This document shows, in pieces, positions 22,778-31,179 of a stretch of DNA of 34,387 bases. The notes under the pieces are model-generated. The model worked only from the letters and a program-made list of their open reading frames with translations, was not told where the DNA came from and did no database searches. The DNA comes from Acidobacteriota bacterium (lineage in GTDB: Bacteria > Acidobacteriota > Holophagae > Thermotomaculales > Thermotomaculaceae). The position numbers and the translations under genes were made by a program. The stretch lies in the NCBI GenBank assembly GCA_003650445.1, contig QMQE01000002.1, forward strand, positions 1-34,387, written 5' to 3'. The stretch's first letter is position 1; each line of letters opens with the position of its first letter.

Positions 22778-22809
22778 GTAGGGGTAGGAGTTGGAGTAGG
22801 GGTAAGAAA
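22778..22809. repeat. G-rich hexamer-like array, copy 2
   Basis: GTAGGGGTAGGAGTTGGAGT then AGGGGTAAGAAA. It is nearly identical to 508-538 in unit order and in the GTAAGAAA ending, and lies between the tricorn terminator and the aldo/keto reductase gene. Confidence 0.7.
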
Positions 22810-22819
22810 GAAGCAAAAA

Positions 22820-22850
22820 AAAGGCAGGGAACATCTGGTTCCCTGCCTTT
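22820..22850 (-). terminator. Rho-independent terminator of the tricorn gene
   Basis: AAAGGCAGGGAAC pairs perfectly with GTTCCCTGCCTTT around a 5-nt loop, with a T run on the minus strand. It lies 51 nt after the tricorn stop at 22902. Confidence 0.9.
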
Positions 22851-22901
22851 GACTTAAGCTTGTCTGGTCTTGACCTTTTCCGGCCTTAACCTTTTCTCCA
22901 C

Positions 22902-25900
22902 TTACCGGTGCCGGATGGTGGTTTTCACCTTCGGGAAAACGGGTTTTGCGTTGATTTCACCGGTCAGCACTTCAATGGCCTTGTTCAACTGAGCGTCCAC
23001 TCCCTTTGCAAGGTCGTTGGGATTGTTGTGGACAATAATATCGGGAATAGCACCCCGGCTTTCCAGTTGATTGCCGTTGACATCCCAGATGCCAATGAAG
23101 GTCTTGCGAATGGAGCCGCCGTCAATGAGTCCGTGCTCGTTGACCGCAACGACAAAGCCCAGGGTCTGTTCACCGATGAGCTTGCCCAGCCCCAGCACTT
23201 TGAAGGCGTTGGGAAATACCTCCGCGTCGGAGTAGGAATGCTCGTTGCAGAGCACGACCACTTTTCCGCGAAAAAGATTGGACGGCCGGGGCATGTCCAG
23301 CCCGTCCCGCATCCGGGTAACCTGGTATTGGCGCCGTTCCAGATAGTCAATGAGCTGAGGGTCAATCCCGCCACCACCGTTGAAGCGGACATCGAGGATT
23401 AGCCCTTCCTTGTCAAAATAGGCCTGGATGGCATTGAGAAAGGTATTGAGTTGTGCTCCCATCATGTAGTTGAGGTGAATGTAACCAATCCGGCCGTGGG
23501 ATTTTTCTTCCACCAGTTTCCGGTTGCTTTCCACCCAGTTGAGGTAGCGCAAGCGGTATTCGGAGGAAACCGGCTTGACTTTTACTTCCCAGGCGCCCTT
23601 CACTTCAGGCTTGTCATTGACTTTCAGGAAAACGGTTTTTCCGATGGTGTTGAGCAGGTACATGTGATAATCCACGTTTGTGTGGACAGTGGAACCGTCA
23701 ATTGAAATAAGGTAATTCCCCGGTTTTACTTTCTGCCACGGATGGCCCAGCGGTGCCTTGTATTCGCTGTAAAAGGGGTTTCCGGCGTAAATCTTATCAA
23801 ATTTGTAGAACCCGGATTTATCCGGAATGAGCTGTGCGCCGAGGGTGCCGATACTGACCCGTTTCGGATGGGGCATGTCCCCGCCACGGGCACCCTGGTG
23901 GGATGCGTTCAGCTCACCAACCAGCTGTACCAACACCCGATTTACGTCGCTCCGGGTCTGGCAGTAGTCAATCAGTTTGCCATATTTTGTCTTCATTGCC
24001 GGCCAGTCCACGCCGTGGATATCCGGATCATAAAAATTATCCCGGATCAGGCGCCAGCTTTCGTTAAATATCTGGTGCCATTCGGCTTTACGGTCTAAGT
24101 GCATGGAGAGTTTCGCCAGTGAAATTCGTCCATCTTTCCCCGCTGGCCGCCCGGCCGCAATAATCTGGAAACTCCCCTTTTTCGCCAGCAACAGTTTTTT
24201 ACCATCGTGAGAAATGGTAAATCCCTGAATCCCCTTTGCAATAGAGGTCAGCTTTTCCTTCTTGATATTGTAGAGGTAGAGGTCAAATCCCATGTGAAAA
24301 TCCATCTTTTTGCCGGCACTGAGTTTCTGCTCCTTTGGCATAAAGCCGATGTACAGGCCTTCTTTTGCCGCTTTCAGATTCACATAGCGATATCCGGTGA
24401 CGGGCAAGAGCTGGACGCGGTTCATGATACCGTCAAAATCAATATTGACGGTAACTTTGCCGTCTTTCTTTTTATCGCCTTTCTTGCTCTTTTCCTCCGC
24501 TTTTTCCTTCTGGCCTTTCTTGTTGTCTGCTTTTTCAACCTTCCTGGTGTCTTTTTTCTCCACAACTTTTTCTTCGTCCCAGTCCTTTGCCAGGGGGTCT
24601 TTGTCCTCTTTGGCCAAACTCATCATGGCAATACGGGCATTCGCCCCTTCCCGGTCAGTGACAAAATAGAGGTATTTCCCGTCTGTAGAAAAAGTCGGAT
24701 TGTGGTTCTGCTCAAAGGAACGGAAAAGCAGATGGTCTTTGCCTGCTGCCAGGTTGTACACGTGGATTTCAGGCACCAGGTTGCTACCAAGGATGGTATA
24801 GGCAATCCAGGCGGAGTCCGGTGACCAGGAATAATCCATCTGCCCGTAGCGTTTGGACCTGTTCACCAGCGTCTCTTTCTTTGTTTCGGTATTGTATACC
24901 CATAGGGCAAAATCGTTGGACTGGTAGGACAGGTATTTCCCATCCGGCGACCACATCAGGTCTTGCAGAAATTTGCTCTTATGACTGGTCAATTTTACAG
25001 GAGCTGTCTTTGCAAATTGATCCACCAGATAGATATTGTCCGCAATACCGTCCCTGTCGGAAATGAAGGCAATCTTTCCGCCGTTCGGTGACCACACCGG
25101 CTCGGTATCTTTTGAAGCACAATTGAAGGTCAGTTCCCGGATTTCTCCGTTCTTTGCCGGTGCGGAAAATACCTCGCCCCTGGCGGAGAATACCACCCGT
25201 TTTCCGGTGGTGGAAATGTCATAGGTATCGAGAAATTTCACCGGGTTGACAAATTCATAGCTGGGAACTACGTTCTGAACCGTATCCGGAACCTTGATTT
25301 CGTTGGTTTTCCCGGTCTGAATATTGTAGGCGTAGATACCGGCATTGCACTCGAAGACAATCCGTTTCCGGTCGGAGGAGAGGGACGGCCATTGAACATT
25401 GTCTTTTTTAAAATTGGTGAGCCGAACCTGCTTCTTTGTTTTCAGGTCCATGCGGTAGAGGTTTGCCATTGCGCCCTTTTCAGAGACAAAATAGACATTG
25501 TTCCCTACCCACATAGGCCAAGATTCATTTGTTAAAGTATTTGTTAGATTTACGTACTTTCCCGTTTTCTTCGTGTACATCCAGATGTCAGTGTTGGCAG
25601 TGCCCTTATAGCGCTTCCACCACCAGAAGTACAGGGAATGCCGATTCAGGACATAGCCATCCCCCTTGTCATTGAAGCAGAGGGTGGACGCCTGGTCCAC
25701 CGGCAGTACCTCCGGCAATCCGCCTTCAATGCTGACTTTGAAAATACGGGCGAAAAATGGTGAAAAAGAGGCCGCACGGGACAGGAAATAGATTCCCTTT
25801 CCGTCATTGGACCACTCCAGCATCGCCGCACCCTCCGGCTCAAAGGTCAACTGGCGTACGGTTCCCCCCGCTGACGGAATGAGGTAAACATTGGGATTGC

Positions 25901-26150
25901 CGTTGAAATAACTGGAAAAAGCAATCCACTTCCCATCCGGCGAAAACTTCGGGTATGCTTCTGTTCCCACGGCTTTGACCAGGCGAACCGGGTTGGTTCC
26001 GTCGAGGTTGGCGGTAAACAGGTCATTCTGATAAATAAAACACACCTTCGTTGTCGAAGCATCCGGTGTCCGCATCAGATGCATCATGTTGGTGGCCATT
26101 CCAGATACGGACAGCACAGCCACGCACATCAAAACGCAAAATTTTTTCAT
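22902..26150 (-). CDS. Secreted tricorn-type protease (S41 family)
   Basis: A 1,082-residue homologue of archaeal tricorn protease. Residues 1-20 are a signal peptide, so unlike the cytosolic archaeal enzyme it is exported. About 25-530 form TolB/WD40-like propeller repeats (FSPDGKWIAFSS, WSPNGGKIAFISD, WSPDGKYLSYQS). A Lys/Glu-rich linker follows, then the core, a PDZ domain and the tail-specific protease domain. The catalytic residues can be placed as S750-H751 (NASHQGARGG), S974 (HSYSDAEVF) and E1030, very near tricorn S745/H746/S965/E1023. The ATG at 26150 with AGGAGG 7 nt upstream replaces a longer in-frame start at 26216. It is 59 nt after the histidine kinase gene and may share its transcript. 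Confidence 0.92.
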   Translation of the reverse strand: MKKFCVLMCVAVLSVSGMATNMMHLMRTPDASTTKVCFIYQNDLFTANLDGTNPVRLVKAVGTEAYPKFSPDGKWIAFSSYFNGNPNVYLIPSAGGTVRQLTFEPEGAAMLEWSNDGKGIYFLSRAASFSPFFARIFKVSIEGGLPEVLPVDQASTLCFNDKGDGYVLNRHSLYFWWWKRYKGTANTDIWMYTKKTGKYVNLTNTLTNESWPMWVGNNVYFVSEKGAMANLYRMDLKTKKQVRLTNFKKDNVQWPSLSSDRKRIVFECNAGIYAYNIQTGKTNEIKVPDTVQNVVPSYEFVNPVKFLDTYDISTTGKRVVFSARGEVFSAPAKNGEIRELTFNCASKDTEPVWSPNGGKIAFISDRDGIADNIYLVDQFAKTAPVKLTSHKSKFLQDLMWSPDGKYLSYQSNDFALWVYNTETKKETLVNRSKRYGQMDYSWSPDSAWIAYTILGSNLVPEIHVYNLAAGKDHLLFRSFEQNHNPTFSTDGKYLYFVTDREGANARIAMMSLAKEDKDPLAKDWDEEKVVEKKDTRKVEKADNKKGQKEKAEEKSKKGDKKKDGKVTVNIDFDGIMNRVQLLPVTGYRYVNLKAAKEGLYIGFMPKEQKLSAGKKMDFHMGFDLYLYNIKKEKLTSIAKGIQGFTISHDGKKLLLAKKGSFQIIAAGRPAGKDGRISLAKLSMHLDRKAEWHQIFNESWRLIRDNFYDPDIHGVDWPAMKTKYGKLIDYCQTRSDVNRVLVQLVGELNASHQGARGGDMPHPKRVSIGTLGAQLIPDKSGFYKFDKIYAGNPFYSEYKAPLGHPWQKVKPGNYLISIDGSTVHTNVDYHMYLLNTIGKTVFLKVNDKPEVKGAWEVKVKPVSSEYRLRYLNWVESNRKLVEEKSHGRIGYIHLNYMMGAQLNTFLNAIQAYFDKEGLILDVRFNGGGGIDPQLIDYLERRQYQVTRMRDGLDMPRPSNLFRGKVVVLCNEHSYSDAEVFPNAFKVLGLGKLIGEQTLGFVVAVNEHGLIDGGSIRKTFIGIWDVNGNQLESRGAIPDIIVHNNPNDLAKGVDAQLNKAIEVLTGEINAKPVFPKVKTTIRHR

Positions 26151-26209
26151 TAAAAATCCTCCTGAAATCACAAATCCAGTCCATTGTACGGGGTTTAACC
26201 CATGATTGT

Positions 26210-28660
26210 TCAACATTTTGTTATTTTTGAAATAAATTCCCGTAATTCATGCAGAGAATAAGGCTTTTGTAACAATGGGCTCCCACTGCCTACCCCATGC
26301 CGACTGAGCTTCTCCCGATCATATCCGGAGGTGAACGCAACCTGGATATCGGGGTTCAGCCCTTTGATTTTGTGTGATAGCTCAACCCCACTCATCCCGG
26401 GCAAAATTACATCAGTGAATACAACAGCGATCCCCGGATTTTTATTGAATATCTCCAGTGCTTCATCTCCGGATGTTGCGGTCAAAACCTCGAATCCCAT
26501 CTGGGAAAACACCTCTCTCGCAAAATCCAGGACACCGGCTTCATCCTCTACAACAAGGATTTTCCCTTGGAAATTCTCTGTTTTTTCCGGGATGGGAGGA
26601 TGAATCAGAGAAGGGGAAATCGACTCCGAAGGCAATGGCCAGTACACCGTGAACACGGCTCCACCTTCTTTGCCTTCGGACAGCATAACTGCTCCGTCGT
26701 TCTGCCGGGCAATCCCCTGGACCGTTGCCAGCCCGAGGCCACTTCCCTTCCCCACCTCCTTGGTGGTAAAGAAGGGCTCAAAAATCCTCTTTTTCAGTTC
26801 CGGTTGAATCCCCGGTCCGTTGTCTGCCACCTCAATGGCAGCGTAATTCCCCGGTTCCAGTTCCAGTTTTTCAGCTTCGCCCGCATCCAGCTCAGTGGGA
26901 TAAATCCGTAGCCGAATGACAGGGTTCGGGATTTTGTCATGGGCTTCTTCCAGGGCATCCCTGGCATTGGTAATCAGGTTAATTAATACTTGATGAAGCT
27001 GTGTCGGATCGGCTTCCAGTACCGGAAGCCCCGGGTTCAGTTCACTGGAGAAATGAATATTTTCCGGGAGAAGGCGGGAAAGAATTTCATTGAATTCAGG
27101 GAATTCCAGTTTCAGGTCCACGGGCCGCGGCACCCTCATCTGCTTCCGGCTGAACCCGAGAAGCTGGCTCACCAGAATTGCCGCCCGGTCTGTGGCCCGA
27201 AGTATCATCTCGGCCCGTTCCATCACCTGGGGCTGATTGTTTTTCAACTGAATCAACTCGGTTGACCCACGGATAACCGTCAAAAGGTTGTTGAAATCGT
27301 GGGCAATCCCCGCAGCCAGCTGGCCTACCAGTTCCAATTTCTGCTTCTGCTGAACCTGTCTCTCCAGTTTCCGCTCCCGGGTCACGTCCCACATGGTCAG
27401 TCCGTGGAACAGGATGTTTCCGCTTCCGTCCCGAACCGGAAAGGCGGAAATGCCCAGAATGGCACCTCCGTCCGCTTCTTCCTCTCCCTGGATTTCCGCC
27501 TCGCCATCCCAGTTTTTTCCCTCGCGGGTGGCGGCCAGGATTTCATCCAGGAATCCGCTGTCTCCACCGAGAATTTCCCCAATAGACTGCCCCCGGAACC
27601 CGGAAAAATCCACACCGAAAAACTTCCCTGCGGCGGGGTTGGAGAGAAGAAGTCGGCCCTCGCTATCCACAATAATGATACCCTCCTCCGCCTGTTCCAC
27701 CAATGAAGACAGCGCAAGAAGCTCCCGGGAAGTCTGGCGATGAATTTTTATCTCCTGGGACAGGCGTTGATAGGCAAGGCGGGTCTGCCTCGTTTTCTGG
27801 CGGATCAGGAGCAGAAGGAAAAAAGTGTAAACGGCCAGGAGAAACAGCGCTAAGAACGCCGTTACAAAATAGCCCCGATGCTGTTCCCAGAATCCCCGGC
27901 TCATCGATGAGCGAACAAGCCATTTCCTGAGAATTTGAGCATAGGTCGAATTCGAGCCGGACTTTAACCGTAGAAACTCAGCGTCAAAGCGATTGAGCAG
28001 GGAAGCTTTAGCCTTCGACGCGGCAACTGCTACCGAAATCGGGGAAAATACCACCGGTGTATTCTCCATTGAAGCCGGAAATGCCCCTGAAAATGTGAAA
28101 AACCGGTTCACAACCCCTGCGTCCGCTTTTCCAATGGCCACTGCCGCAGTCACCTGGGCATAGCTGGATAGCTCCAGAAATCGACAATCGATACCGAATG
28201 TGCGGGTCAGAATTTTAATCCCATTGGGCCCGGAATAGAAAATGTCCCCCTTCAGTACTGCCAGTGTCCGGCCTTTTAAATCCTGAAGGGAGGTGATACC
28301 ACCTGCCCGGCGGCAGACCAGCTGGCCCCAGTTGAACACAAGCGCTTTCCTTGAAAAAGACACAAAGGCAGCTCGTTCAGGGGTTTCTCCCACGGCGAGG
28401 AGAAAATCCAGATGGCCCTTTTCCAGCCTGTCCAGCCCTTCCTGAAAAGTCCCCGGAACATATTCCGGCTCCCAGTGGGCCCTTTTCGCGATTTTCTCAA
28501 AAATATCTACGATTAATCCGCGGGGCCGGCCATCCGGAGACATGAAAACCAGAGGCGGGTTATCATAAATCCCCACACGGAGCTTTGTAGCAGCCATCCC
28601 CTCTGGAATGAAGCTAAGCAACAAGGCCAGAAACAAATACAGTCTCAATTTATGTTTCAT
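26210..28660 (-). CDS. Hybrid histidine kinase with periplasmic solute-binding sensor
   Basis: An 816-residue membrane sensor. Residues 1-23 are a signal peptide; 26-250 form a family 3 solute-binding (amino-acid-type) domain (LRVGIYDNPPLVF); 263-287 is one transmembrane helix. 315-425 are PAS, 440-505 HisKA with phospho-acceptor H454 (GIAHDFNNLL), 550-675 HATPase with N565, D613 and GxGLGL near 639-644, and 700-815 a receiver with D750. No output regulator is adjacent. The neighbouring tricorn protease suggests that it senses peptides or amino acids; that is inference. No Shine-Dalgarno precedes the ATG; see the promoter entry. Confidence 0.93.
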   Translation of the reverse strand: MKHKLRLYLFLALLLSFIPEGMAATKLRVGIYDNPPLVFMSPDGRPRGLIVDIFEKIAKRAHWEPEYVPGTFQEGLDRLEKGHLDFLLAVGETPERAAFVSFSRKALVFNWGQLVCRRAGGITSLQDLKGRTLAVLKGDIFYSGPNGIKILTRTFGIDCRFLELSSYAQVTAAVAIGKADAGVVNRFFTFSGAFPASMENTPVVFSPISVAVAASKAKASLLNRFDAEFLRLKSGSNSTYAQILRKWLVRSSMSRGFWEQHRGYFVTAFLALFLLAVYTFFLLLLIRQKTRQTRLAYQRLSQEIKIHRQTSRELLALSSLVEQAEEGIIIVDSEGRLLLSNPAAGKFFGVDFSGFRGQSIGEILGGDSGFLDEILAATREGKNWDGEAEIQGEEEADGGAILGISAFPVRDGSGNILFHGLTMWDVTRERKLERQVQQKQKLELVGQLAAGIAHDFNNLLTVIRGSTELIQLKNNQPQVMERAEMILRATDRAAILVSQLLGFSRKQMRVPRPVDLKLEFPEFNEILSRLLPENIHFSSELNPGLPVLEADPTQLHQVLINLITNARDALEEAHDKIPNPVIRLRIYPTELDAGEAEKLELEPGNYAAIEVADNGPGIQPELKKRIFEPFFTTKEVGKGSGLGLATVQGIARQNDGAVMLSEGKEGGAVFTVYWPLPSESISPSLIHPPIPEKTENFQGKILVVEDEAGVLDFAREVFSQMGFEVLTATSGDEALEIFNKNPGIAVVFTDVILPGMSGVELSHKIKGLNPDIQVAFTSGYDREKLSRHGVGSGSPLLQKPYSLHELREFISKITKC

Positions 28661-28666
28661 ATTTAT

Positions 28667-28695
28667 ATATTAATCGATTCTAATAACTATTTCAA
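28667..28695 (-). promoter_or_regulatory. Promoter of the hybrid kinase, leaderless geometry
   Basis: On the minus strand TTGAAA (28690-28695), a 17-nt spacer and TAATAT (28667-28672). Only 6 nt separate the -10 from the ATG at 28660, so transcription should begin at or beside the start codon. Confidence 0.6.
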
Positions 28696-28732
28696 GGAAA
28701 AGGCAATTTTACAAAGTTTCCTGATTAGACAA

Positions 28733-28764
28733 AAGAGGGAAGCAGTTTGACCCGCTTCCCTCTT
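28733..28764 (-). terminator. Rho-independent terminator of the TMEM43-family gene
   Basis: AAGAGGGAAGC pairs with GCTTCCCTCTT around a 10-nt loop. On the minus strand it is followed by TTGTC after the TCTTTT stretch. It lies about 44 nt after the stop at 28808. Confidence 0.75.
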
Positions 28765-28807
28765 CTTGTACAAAACTTTGCTTTAGCCGTTTCCCCGGCT
28801 AATTGGG

Positions 28808-29953
28808 CTATGCCTTTGCTTTCTTGAGTTTTCCCCGGGTCATCACAATCAGTGCAATAGCAACAACCACAAGGGGGACACCAATCAACGGGCGGTAGAA
28901 TATCCAGGCAAAGCCGATGGTGAACAGAGAGATAACCAGTGACAACAGAAAGGCAATGATCCCGGTACCGGCACCGACAATGGAACCAGCTAACGGCACC
29001 ACATCCGCCACCACAGAAAGAGGACTGAAAATCAAGCTGAACCCGATGAGCATCAAGACAAAACCCACAAGGCGCAGAATCCAGGTAAGGACCTTGTTAC
29101 TGTGCGCCTCATTCTTGAACATCGCAGCTGCTGAACGAGTCCCGTTTTCCAGGAGTTCAATACTTCCCCCGGCCTTGGTCTCGTAGGGCTCAAAACTGTT
29201 TCCCACCTGCTTCGCAATGATGCTGACAGTCTTCGGGTGAAGCACCCGGAATGAAACACGGGCATCTCCGATTTCAGGGGCATCGGGAGAAAATCCGACG
29301 TAAAATTCCCCATTTGCAGCCAGGGTGGTGGCGCTGATGGTCAGGGGGACATCCTTGGGTTCAACAGGCAACTGCTCATCTCCACCGATACGGGAAATCA
29401 GTTCCAACGGCAGGGTGAACGCCCCCAATGTCACTTTTTCGGCATAAAAACTCACAGGTTTGTATGGAAGCCGGGAAGGATTCTGGTGTCCGTCCGGATG
29501 TTTGAATTGGGAGGAATTGATGACATGATCCGACCACACCTTGTCGTAGGTGTAGGTGGTTATCTTTTTCTTCCCGCCCCCGAGTTTCTTCTTCGTTGTG
29601 GTTTGAGAACTCTCTTTCCACTGGTACATTTCAACTGAGCGTTCCAGCTTCAGTGCCTGGGCTGAGATCTCAAAAACAGGGTCCTTGAGCGTTTCTGTCG
29701 TATCCGCTTTCCCCGTTACATGAACCAGCTTTCCTTCGTTCTTCGGGTCCACACTGTCCGCTTTTGAAAGGACAACCGCCCCGCTGCCTTCTTTCAATGT
29801 TTTGTAGCGCTCCACCGAACGCCCTTCATTCCAGAACAACAGCCCGAAGGCAATGACAATCATAACCAGGCCAACCAGGATTCCTTTGATTGCACCCCCG
29901 ATCCGGCCGAACCACGATTGATTTGTAACATCTGTAAAACTCTCTCCTGACAT
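28808..29953 (-). CDS. TMEM43-family membrane protein
   Basis: A 381-residue protein of the TMEM43 (DUF1625) family, known from the human LUMA protein and from scattered bacteria. One helix is at about 23-41, a large central extracytoplasmic beta-rich domain at 50-285 contains EMYQWKES and TYTYDKVWSDHVINSSQFKH, and four hydrophobic helices follow at about 290-375. The WNEGRSV sequence just after the first helix is typical of the family. The bacterial role is unknown. ATG at 29953 follows GGAGGGGTTT; an in-frame start at 29965 lacks a site. It is transcribed alone, with a promoter at 30052-30081 and a terminator at 28733-28764. Confidence 0.87.
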   Translation of the reverse strand: MSGESFTDVTNQSWFGRIGGAIKGILVGLVMIVIAFGLLFWNEGRSVERYKTLKEGSGAVVLSKADSVDPKNEGKLVHVTGKADTTETLKDPVFEISAQALKLERSVEMYQWKESSQTTTKKKLGGGKKKITTYTYDKVWSDHVINSSQFKHPDGHQNPSRLPYKPVSFYAEKVTLGAFTLPLELISRIGGDEQLPVEPKDVPLTISATTLAANGEFYVGFSPDAPEIGDARVSFRVLHPKTVSIIAKQVGNSFEPYETKAGGSIELLENGTRSAAAMFKNEAHSNKVLTWILRLVGFVLMLIGFSLIFSPLSVVADVVPLAGSIVGAGTGIIAFLLSLVISLFTIGFAWIFYRPLIGVPLVVVAIALIVMTRGKLKKAKA

Positions 29954-30051
29954 AAACCCCTCCATTTTTTATTCTTTCCGCTTCGTATTCCCTGACAGAG
30001 AGACTGTGCGCACTCTGCAATTCAAAATCAGAAACGAGTGAATCAACGCAG

Positions 30052-30081
30052 ATTATACCGGAGTTTTCAGTAATCTGTCTA
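30052..30081 (-). promoter_or_regulatory. Promoter of the TMEM43-family gene
   Basis: On the minus strand TAGACA (30076-30081), an 18-nt spacer and a perfect TATAAT (30052-30057), about 100 nt before the ATG at 29953. Confidence 0.6.
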
Positions 30082-30318
30082 AACTTTCTTTTGTCCCTAA
30101 ATCTGCACCAACTCTCCCAGGCCCCTCAGGGCCCACCGGAGAGGATGGTTCCACCGTGAGCTGTGTTTTTCCCCCGCCTCTTTCTACTTTTCCCTTTATT
30201 CTCATTTCGGCCACCTTTTGGGTTCGTTTCTATGCTATCTAACAATTACATTACACTACATCTTAATCTTAAGGTGGTTTTGTTGTTTTGATGCAGATTT
30301 GGAGGATGATTCGGCTGA
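30082..30318. other. Intergenic region between divergent TMEM43 and EIIA operons
   Basis: No gene seen. AAATCTGCACCAA (30099-30111) and its near-inverse at 30288-30300 (12 of 13) bracket about 200 bp. Inside are a GC-rich part with GGCCCCTCAGGGCCC (30120-30134) and a pyrimidine-rich part. It could be a small degenerate element or simply the regulatory region. Confidence 0.35.
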
Positions 30319-30347
30319 TTGATAATGGCCTGGCCAGATGATATAAT
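30319..30347 (+). promoter_or_regulatory. Strong sigma70-type promoter of the EIIA/PII-like/transporter operon
   Basis: TTGATA (30319-30324), a 17-nt spacer and a perfect TATAAT (30342-30347). The spacer contains the palindrome TGGCC-T-GGCCA (30326-30336), a possible operator. It lies 41 nt before the GTG at 30389. Confidence 0.75.
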
Positions 30348-30388
30348 GATGTTATGAAAAATGCATTTCAACATAAGGGGAGAATGCA

Positions 30389-30844
30389 GTGAAACTAGAC
30401 CAATTTGTCCGCAAAGCACACATTCGGTTCCAGTTTGATGCTGATGATAAGACCGATTTTTTCAAGAAAATGGCAAGAGACATTACGACTATCCACCCTG
30501 ATTTTGAAGAAGAGCGTTTGCTGGAACTCTTTTACCTTCGGGAAGAAACCATGAGTACCGGAATCGGGAATGGCATTGCCATCCCCCATGTCATGTATGA
30601 AAGATGTGAGAGCCAGGAGATTTTTGTCTACCGGCTGGCCAAGCCCATTGATTTTGCCGCACTGGACAAGAAACCGGTGGAACTGGTATTTGCCATGGTG
30701 GGTGCCCCTTCCCCCAGCAACATTATTAACCTTCAAATACTGGCCAAACTGGCATTGATGATAAAACATCCGGAATTTCTGGAAAAACTCCTTGCCGCAG
30801 AAAGTGCAGATGCCCTCTTCGAGGCCTTGATTCACTATGACTGA
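30389..30844 (+). CDS. PTS EIIA-type (PtsN/fructose-class) regulatory protein
   Basis: A 151-residue soluble protein of the mannitol/fructose-type EIIA domain. The segment GIGNGIAIPHVMYE places the phospho-accepting His at H67, preceded by the typical LFYLREETMSTGIG. The domain passes phosphate from HPr or NPr; here, with no sugar EIIB/EIIC nearby, a regulatory role like EIIA-Ntr (which controls potassium transport in enterobacteria) fits better. The start is GTG at 30389, 6 nt after GGGGAG; the nearby ATG at 30384 is out of frame. It overlaps the PII-like gene by 8 nt and heads a four-gene operon with two ion-transporter genes. Confidence 0.88.
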   Translation: MKLDQFVRKAHIRFQFDADDKTDFFKKMARDITTIHPDFEEERLLELFYLREETMSTGIGNGIAIPHVMYERCESQEIFVYRLAKPIDFAALDKKPVELVFAMVGAPSPSNIINLQILAKLALMIKHPEFLEKLLAAESADALFEALIHYD

Positions 30845-31178
30845 CGCAAAGCTGCTTGTCTGTATCATCGAAAAAGAAGAGCGTCTCGAGGATGTTCTGG
30901 AAGCCCTGCTGGAAGAAGGAATTACCGGAGCCAGCATCCTGGATGCCAGAGGGATGTTTGAATATATGGCAGACGAAATCCCACTCTTTGCCGGATTCCG
31001 TGCCCTGATTCAGGGAAACAATCCCACCAACAAAATCATCCTGTCAGTCGTGCCCGACCGGGATACCCTGGTCCTCGCCATGGACACTATTCAGTCCGTG
31101 TACGGAGATTTTTCACTGCCCAACACCGGCATCATGTTTTCACTGGACATCGGGGATACCCGCGGACTCCCTTCCTGA
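30837..31178 (+). CDS. PII-like (GlnB-fold) small regulatory protein
   Basis: A 113-residue protein. KLLVCIIEKEERLEDVLEAL and then LEEGITGASILDARGM (6-40) follow the beta-alpha-beta start of PII proteins. A variable loop EYMADEIPLFAGFRALIQG takes the place of the T-loop, then KIILSVVPDRDTLVLAMDTI forms the second strand-helix. The C-terminus NTGIMFSLDIGDTRGLP is the closing strand. No uridylylated Tyr of classical GlnB is in place. PII-like proteins often sit next to transporters and gate them by binding nucleotides; this role is inferred. It overlaps the EIIA gene by 8 nt and ends 1 nt before the first transporter gene. Confidence 0.68.
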   Translation: MTDAKLLVCIIEKEERLEDVLEALLEEGITGASILDARGMFEYMADEIPLFAGFRALIQGNNPTNKIILSVVPDRDTLVLAMDTIQSVYGDFSLPNTGIMFSLDIGDTRGLPS

Positions 31179-31179
31179 T

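Noticed and set aside
24207..24824. Plus-strand frame with a hydrophobic run resembling membrane helices
   Set aside because: The Phe/Leu run is the complement of the Lys-rich linker in the tricorn gene.
30395..30937. 180-codon minus-strand frame
   Set aside because: Antisense to the EIIA gene, which has a clear active-site motif and promoter.
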